Shown one piece after another: positions 23,201-29,200 of a stretch of 40,821 nucleotides of DNA (positions are counted from its first letter, which is position 1; each line of letters opens with the position of its first letter). The translations under genes were made by a program, and so were the position numbers. This DNA is from CAYVWB01 sp964455395 (GTDB lineage Bacteria > Desulfobacterota > Desulfovibrionia > Desulfovibrionales > Desulfovibrionaceae): assembly GCA_964455395.1 (NCBI GenBank), contig CAYVWB010000040.1, positions 1 to 40,821 of the forward strand, in the 5' to 3' direction. A model generated the notes under the pieces. That model saw only the letters and a program-made list of their open reading frames with translations, ran no database searches and was not told where the DNA came from.

Positions 23201-26200
23201 GCGTCGCCGATGGTCTCGCCGCTGCCCGCCCGCCAGCGGCCCCAGTTGACGACCGTGGCGAGCCCGGGTCGCGTCGTCTCCAGGCGGTGCGCCAGCGCAT
23301 CCATGAAGCGGCAGCCTGCGGCGTACCCGCTCATGCCCGCGGCCTCGCCGAAGGCCGTCAGGGAGGAGCAGAAGCAGAGGAAGTCCAGATCGTCCTGTCC
23401 GAAGACCGTCGCGACATTCGCGCTGGCCGTCGTCTTGGGCGCAAGCACTTCCCGGAACCGTGCTTCGTCCATGGCGTCGAGGCGGCTGTCGAAGGCGCCC
23501 AGGGCGGCATGGACCACGCCGTGGATGACGCCGTGTTCCGCCAGGATGGCGGCGCGGGCGTCGGCGAGGACGTCGGCGTCCGTAGCGTCCACGGCCATGT
23601 AGCGGGGTCGTGGCCCCCAGGCGGCGAGCTCGTCCAGGGCGTGTGAGATATCCGCGTTCTCCGGACGACGGCCCAGCCAGACCACCTGCGCCCGATGCCG
23701 TCGGAGGATGCGGCGGGTCCACGCCCGACCGACGCCCCCGGCGCCGCCGACGACGACGTAGACGCCGCCCTCGCGGTATGGCGAGGTGGTCATCTTCGGG
23801 AGCTCCAGAGGCGTCAGCACGCGCCTGAGCCACTCGCCGCCGCGGTGGGCCGCCGTCTCGTTGGAGCAGTCCTCCGCGAGAAGCGCCGGCGCAGCGAGAA
23901 GTTCGCGGACAAGCCCGCCGGGCTCAGCCGTGTCGTCATCCTCCAGATCCACCACACACGCCGTCCACCCGGTGAATTCCCCGACCAGCGCCTCGGCCAG
24001 TCCCTGCACGCATGCGCTTTCTGGACGCACGACCTCGCCGCGGCCCACCGCCGCCCCCTGGACGGCCCCCACGGTCCAGGCCAGCGGCTGCTCCCCGTAG
24101 CCTGCCGCGACGAACGCCTTGACGAGTCGGAAAAGTGACAACACGCCGGCCTCGTACGAAGCGGCAGGCGCGTGGACGGCGTCTTCGAGCGCCGCAGCAC
24201 CCGGCGCAGGGGCGAGGAAGAGCACACGGTCCACCACCCCGTCTTGCCGAAGCGAGGCTTCCAGCGCCGCCGTGACGGTCGCCTGGTCGTCCGCTGGATG
24301 GATCGGGAGTCGCCGCGCACCGGAGGACGCCGCGGCGAGCGCCGCGAACCGATCGTCATCCAACCCCACGCAGAGCAGCGTTTCCGGCTCCGGCGCACCG
24401 CACGCAGCCCCCCCTTTGGCGGGGACCACCTCCCAACGCGGCGCCAGCATATGGAGGACATCCCCGCCCCCTCCTGAAGACGCACACACCGGGGAGTTCG
24501 CCCGGGGAGTCACCTCGCCTGCCGACGCGTCGACAACGGACGCCTCGGCGTGAGCCGACAGCAGGCAGACCTCCTTGGCGAAGGGGTACGTGGGCAGACT
24601 GATGCGCTGAGGCGGCGTTGTTCCATGGTAAGCGCGCCAATCCACGTCGCCGCCCCGCACCCAGAATGGCAACAGGGTGTCGAGACGTTTGGCGTCCAGC
24701 CAACGGGACGTCGCATCGCGCAAAGCGTCATCCTCGAAGAGGGTGCGCGCATCGCGGTCCACACGGCCGCGCCAGAGCCCCTCCGGGGTTCCGCCTTCCA
24801 GGTGCGCACAGAGCAGGGACGCGGCCTCCAGCGGCCCCGTCGCCAGCAGAGCCAGACGTTCCTCCATGGCCACGCGCCCCACCTGCAGGGTGTGCCCCAC
24901 CGCCGCGAAGGCCGCCGACATGTGGAGAGTCCCGGCGTGTTCCTGCAGAAAGACGGCCAGTTCCCGCGCATAGGCCTTCAACCGTTCGGTGGTTTTCGCG
25001 GAAAGCACCAGCGCCACGGGCCCGCCGTGGTCGTCACGACCGCTGTTCGACAGGGGCGCTTCCTCCAGCACGGCGTGGGTGTTGGTTCCGCCGATGCCGA
25101 AGGAGCTGAGACCTGCGCGGCGCGGGTGGTCCGCGCGTTTCCAGGGGATGCGCTCGCGCGCCACGTGAAAAGGCGAGTTCGCGAAGTCGATGGCGGGGTT
25201 GGGCTGGTCGCAGTGCAGTGACGGCGGGATCTCGGCGTGCTGCAGACTGAGCGCTGTCTTGATGAGGCCAGCGAGGCCGGCGGCCGTATCCAGATGCCCG
25301 ATATTCGTCTTGACGGAACCGATGGCGCAGTATCCGGTCCGTGTTGTGAACCGGCGGTAGGCTTCGGTGAGAGCCATGATTTCCACGGGATCGCCGAGGG
25401 CTGTGCCTGTGCCGTGGGTTTCCACATAGTCGATGGTGGCGGGGTCCACGCTGCTTTCCTGCAAGGCTTTCTCGATGACGGCGGCCTGCCCCGCCACACT
25501 GGGCGCGTAGTACCCGGCCTTGTCCGCGCCGTCGTTGTTGACTGCCACGCTGCGGATGAGCGCGTAAATGCGGTCCCCGTCCGCAAGGGCTTGCGTCGTT
25601 CTTTTGAGGACGACCACGGCCGCGCCCTCCCCGCCGATCATGCCGTCCGCCGTCGCGTCGAAGGCCTTGCACCGGCCGTCGCTGGCGAAGTTCATGCCCG
25701 GCTCGTGGAGGTAGCCGGGAGGCGAGACGGGAAAGAGCGCAGCCGCGCCGACCAGGGCGCACCGACTCTCCCCCGACCGCAGGCTCTGGCAGGCGGCGCG
25801 GACGGCGACCAGGGAGGAGGAGCAGTTGGCGTGGAGCGCGTAACTGGGCCCCGTGAACCCCATGTGGTGGGAGATGGCGGTGGCGATGGAGCCTTGCTGC
25901 GCCAGCATCCATGCGAGGTAGCGGTCCGAGCCTTCGGCGGCTTCAGTCCGGGCCAGGGGGGCCTGGTAGAGGTTGGCGCCCGCCGCCACGAAGACGGCGG
26001 CGTCCGGGACGTCCTGCGGGGTATGGCCCGCGTCCTCCAGCGCCCGCCACGCATGCATGAGCAGCTGCCGGTGCTGGACGTCCATCATGGCGGCGACGTG
26101 GCGGGAGATCCCGAAGAACGCCGGGTCGAAACACGCTTTGTCCGCCATGGAGAAGCGTCTGGCCACGTATCGGGGATCGTCCGCAAGCGCCTGCGGAACC

Positions 26201-29200
26201 CCTGCCTGCAGCAGAGCCGCACGGTCCAGGGACTCGGCGGACTCCACGCCCTCGCGCAGGTTCCGCCAGAAGGCTTGCGGCGTGTCCGCGCCGGGGAAGG
26301 CGCAGGATATCCCGACGATGGCGATGCTGTCTTCCAAGTGTGCCGGCAGCGCCTCCCCCACGGTCCCGCGCGTATCCCGAGACGCCCGGCCGTGTTGCTC
26401 CGGCGCTTGTCGCACGGATGTCCCGGACGCTTGCGCGGCCTTCGGCCTCGCGATGTGGGCGCGCATCACATACCGGCTCAGGGCCCGCGGCGTGGGGTGT
26501 TTGAAGAGCAGCGCGGCGCGCGCTTCGCAGGCGAAGGTTTCTCGGAGTCGCTCTGCAAGGATCACCGCAAGGGAGGAGTCGCCCCCCACGGTGAAGAAGC
26601 GGTCGTCCGGCTGAACCCCGGGGTGTCGGAGGACGTCGCGCCACAGCGCCAGAACCTGCGTCAGCACGGCTTCCTGCGTAGACGAGGCGGAGGACGCCGC
26701 GCCTGCCCGGCCATCGGCCGCCTCGGTCAGCGTCACAGGAGGCGCGGGTCGTTCCGGCAGGGTCGCGGCCGCGAGCGTCTTGCGATCCACCTTGCGGTTC
26801 GGCGTGAGGGGGAAACGCGCCACGAAGGCGAAGTGCGCCGGCGCCATGGCCGCCGGCAGCCGCTCACGCAGGAAGCCGCGCAGTTCGTCGTCATCCGGGG
26901 GAAGATCGCTGGCGGTGGGCACGACCCACGCGACAAGCTGGGTCGTCCCTGAGACCATGCGCGCCGTCACCACGCATTCCTGCACGGCGTCGTGGTCGGC
27001 GAGGTGGGATTCGATGTCCCCCACGTCGATGCGATGGCCGCGCACCTTCACCACGTTGTCCAGCCGGCCCAGGTGCTCCAACTCGCCGTGAGGCGTCCAG
27101 CGCGCGAGGTCGCCCGTCCTGTAGAGGACGTCTCCCGTGACGTCTCCCTCGGGAAAGGGGTGGGCCACGAAGTGGGCGGCCGTGCGTTCCGGCTGGCGCC
27201 AGTAGCCCTGCGCCACGCCATGCCCGGAGATGCACAGCTCCCCGGGCGAGCCCGCAGGCGCAAGGCCGCCGTGCGGGTTCAGGATGTAGACCTGGGTATT
27301 GTCGATGGGCGCGCCGATGGTCACGGGGGCGCCCGGCTGAAGACGTTTCGTCGTGGACCAGATGGTGGTCTCCGTGGGCCCGTAGCAATTCCAGACGATT
27401 CCGCCGGCGTCCAGCAGGCGTTGCGCCAGCCCCGGCGGCAAGGGTTCGCCACCGCAGAGAATCTTCAGTCCCTCGGGGTTGCGCCAGCCCGCATGGACGA
27501 GCATGGCCCAGGTGGAGGGCGTGGCCTGCATGACAGTGGCCTCGCTTGCCGCGATCTCCGCCATGAGCCGGTCCGGATCGCCCGACGCCGCCTCCGGACA
27601 GAGCCGGCACCGCGCGCCCACCGTGAGCGGCAGGAAGAGCTCCAGCGCGGCGATGTCGAAACTGTAGGTGGTCACGGCCAGGAGCGTGTCCCCGTCAGCC
27701 AGGCCGGGCCGTTTCGCCATGCTCTGCAGGAAGTTCGTGAGGGCCCGGTGGGGAACCATCACCCCCTTGGGTTTCCCCGTGCTGCCGGAAGTGTAGATGA
27801 CGTACGCCAGCCCGCCTGCATGCCGCGGCGAGGCCTTCCGCTTTGCATCGTGCGCTTCTCGGGCGATGGTCTCCCATTCCGTGTCCAGGCAGACGATGCG
27901 GAAGGCTTCCGTCGCTTCCGGATGACGCAGCGCTCCCACGGTCTCCAGCAGAGCCGCCTTGGTGAGGACCACGCGGGTCCCGCTGTCCTCCACCATGTGC
28001 CGCAGCCGCTCGGGAGGGTAGGCGGGATCCAGGGGAACATACGCCGCCCCGGCTTTGAGCACGGCCAGCAATCCCACGACCATTTCCAGCGAGCGGTCCA
28101 CGCAGAGAGCCGCGAGATCGCCGGGGCCCAGGCCTTGGCGCTGCAGCCACGTCGCGAGGATGTCGCTGCGGCGGTCCAGCTCGCCGTAGGTGAGGGTCTG
28201 TTCCTCGAAGAGGACCGCCACGCGGTGGGGCCGCCGCGCCGCCTGCGCTGCGACGCGTTCATGAACGCGCATGGTTTCGTCATAGGCCGCGTGGGTGGCG
28301 TTCCATGCATGGAGGAGCTGACGCCGCTCCGCCGGCGTGGTCACGTCGAGCGCGCCCAGGGGCGTCTCCGGCGCATCGACGGCCTGTGACAGGAGCCGCA
28401 CGTAGCGCGTCGCCAGCGCCTTGGCGCAGTCGCGTCCCAGGCGGGAGGGGTCGTATTTCCAATGGAGAACGAAGTGCTCCCCTTGCGCCACCACCTCCAG
28501 TACGAGAGGATATTCGCCCTCCTGCCGCAGTTCGGGGAGGAACGTCACGGGCGCGTCTTCCTGCGCATGCGTCAGCCCTGTCGGCGCCTGGAAGTCCTGA
28601 TACTCGAAGGCGACCTGGAACATGGGTGAGGGTTCGGATTCGCCTGCGAGATCTTCGTCACGGTCCTCGTCCCCGACCGACGCCAAGGCCCGCGCCACGG
28701 TCGGGAAGGGGCAGCGGTTCGCCAGGGCTCGCGCCGTGGTCTTCTGCACGGCCGCGCACGCTTCCCCGAAGCCCGCCTCCCGGAGGTTGCGTCCGCGCAG
28801 GGGCAGCATGGTCACGCACATGCCCACGAGCTCCCTGAAACGCGGCTCGTCACGCTCGTTGACGGGGACGCCCACCACCACCTCGTCCTGTCCCGCCAAG
28901 TGACTCAAGAGCGCCATGTACGCCGTGAGCAGCACCGTGGAGGGATAGCTCGAATGCGACACGGCGAAGGCCAGGATCGCCTTGCGCAGTTCCTCCGGGA
29001 CGGTCGCGGTCACGGTCTCGCCCTCTGGAGAGGCGTCGCCCGCACGCCCGAAGGCGGCTTCCGGAGGCCAGTCCAACCGCGGCGGGGCGTCCCCCAGTTC
29101 TTCCCGCCAGAAGGCTTTCCGACGCGCGCCCTCCGGTCCCGAAAGCAGCGCTTGTTCACGGGCGACGAAGGCGCGGAAATCCGCCATCGACGCATCGTGC

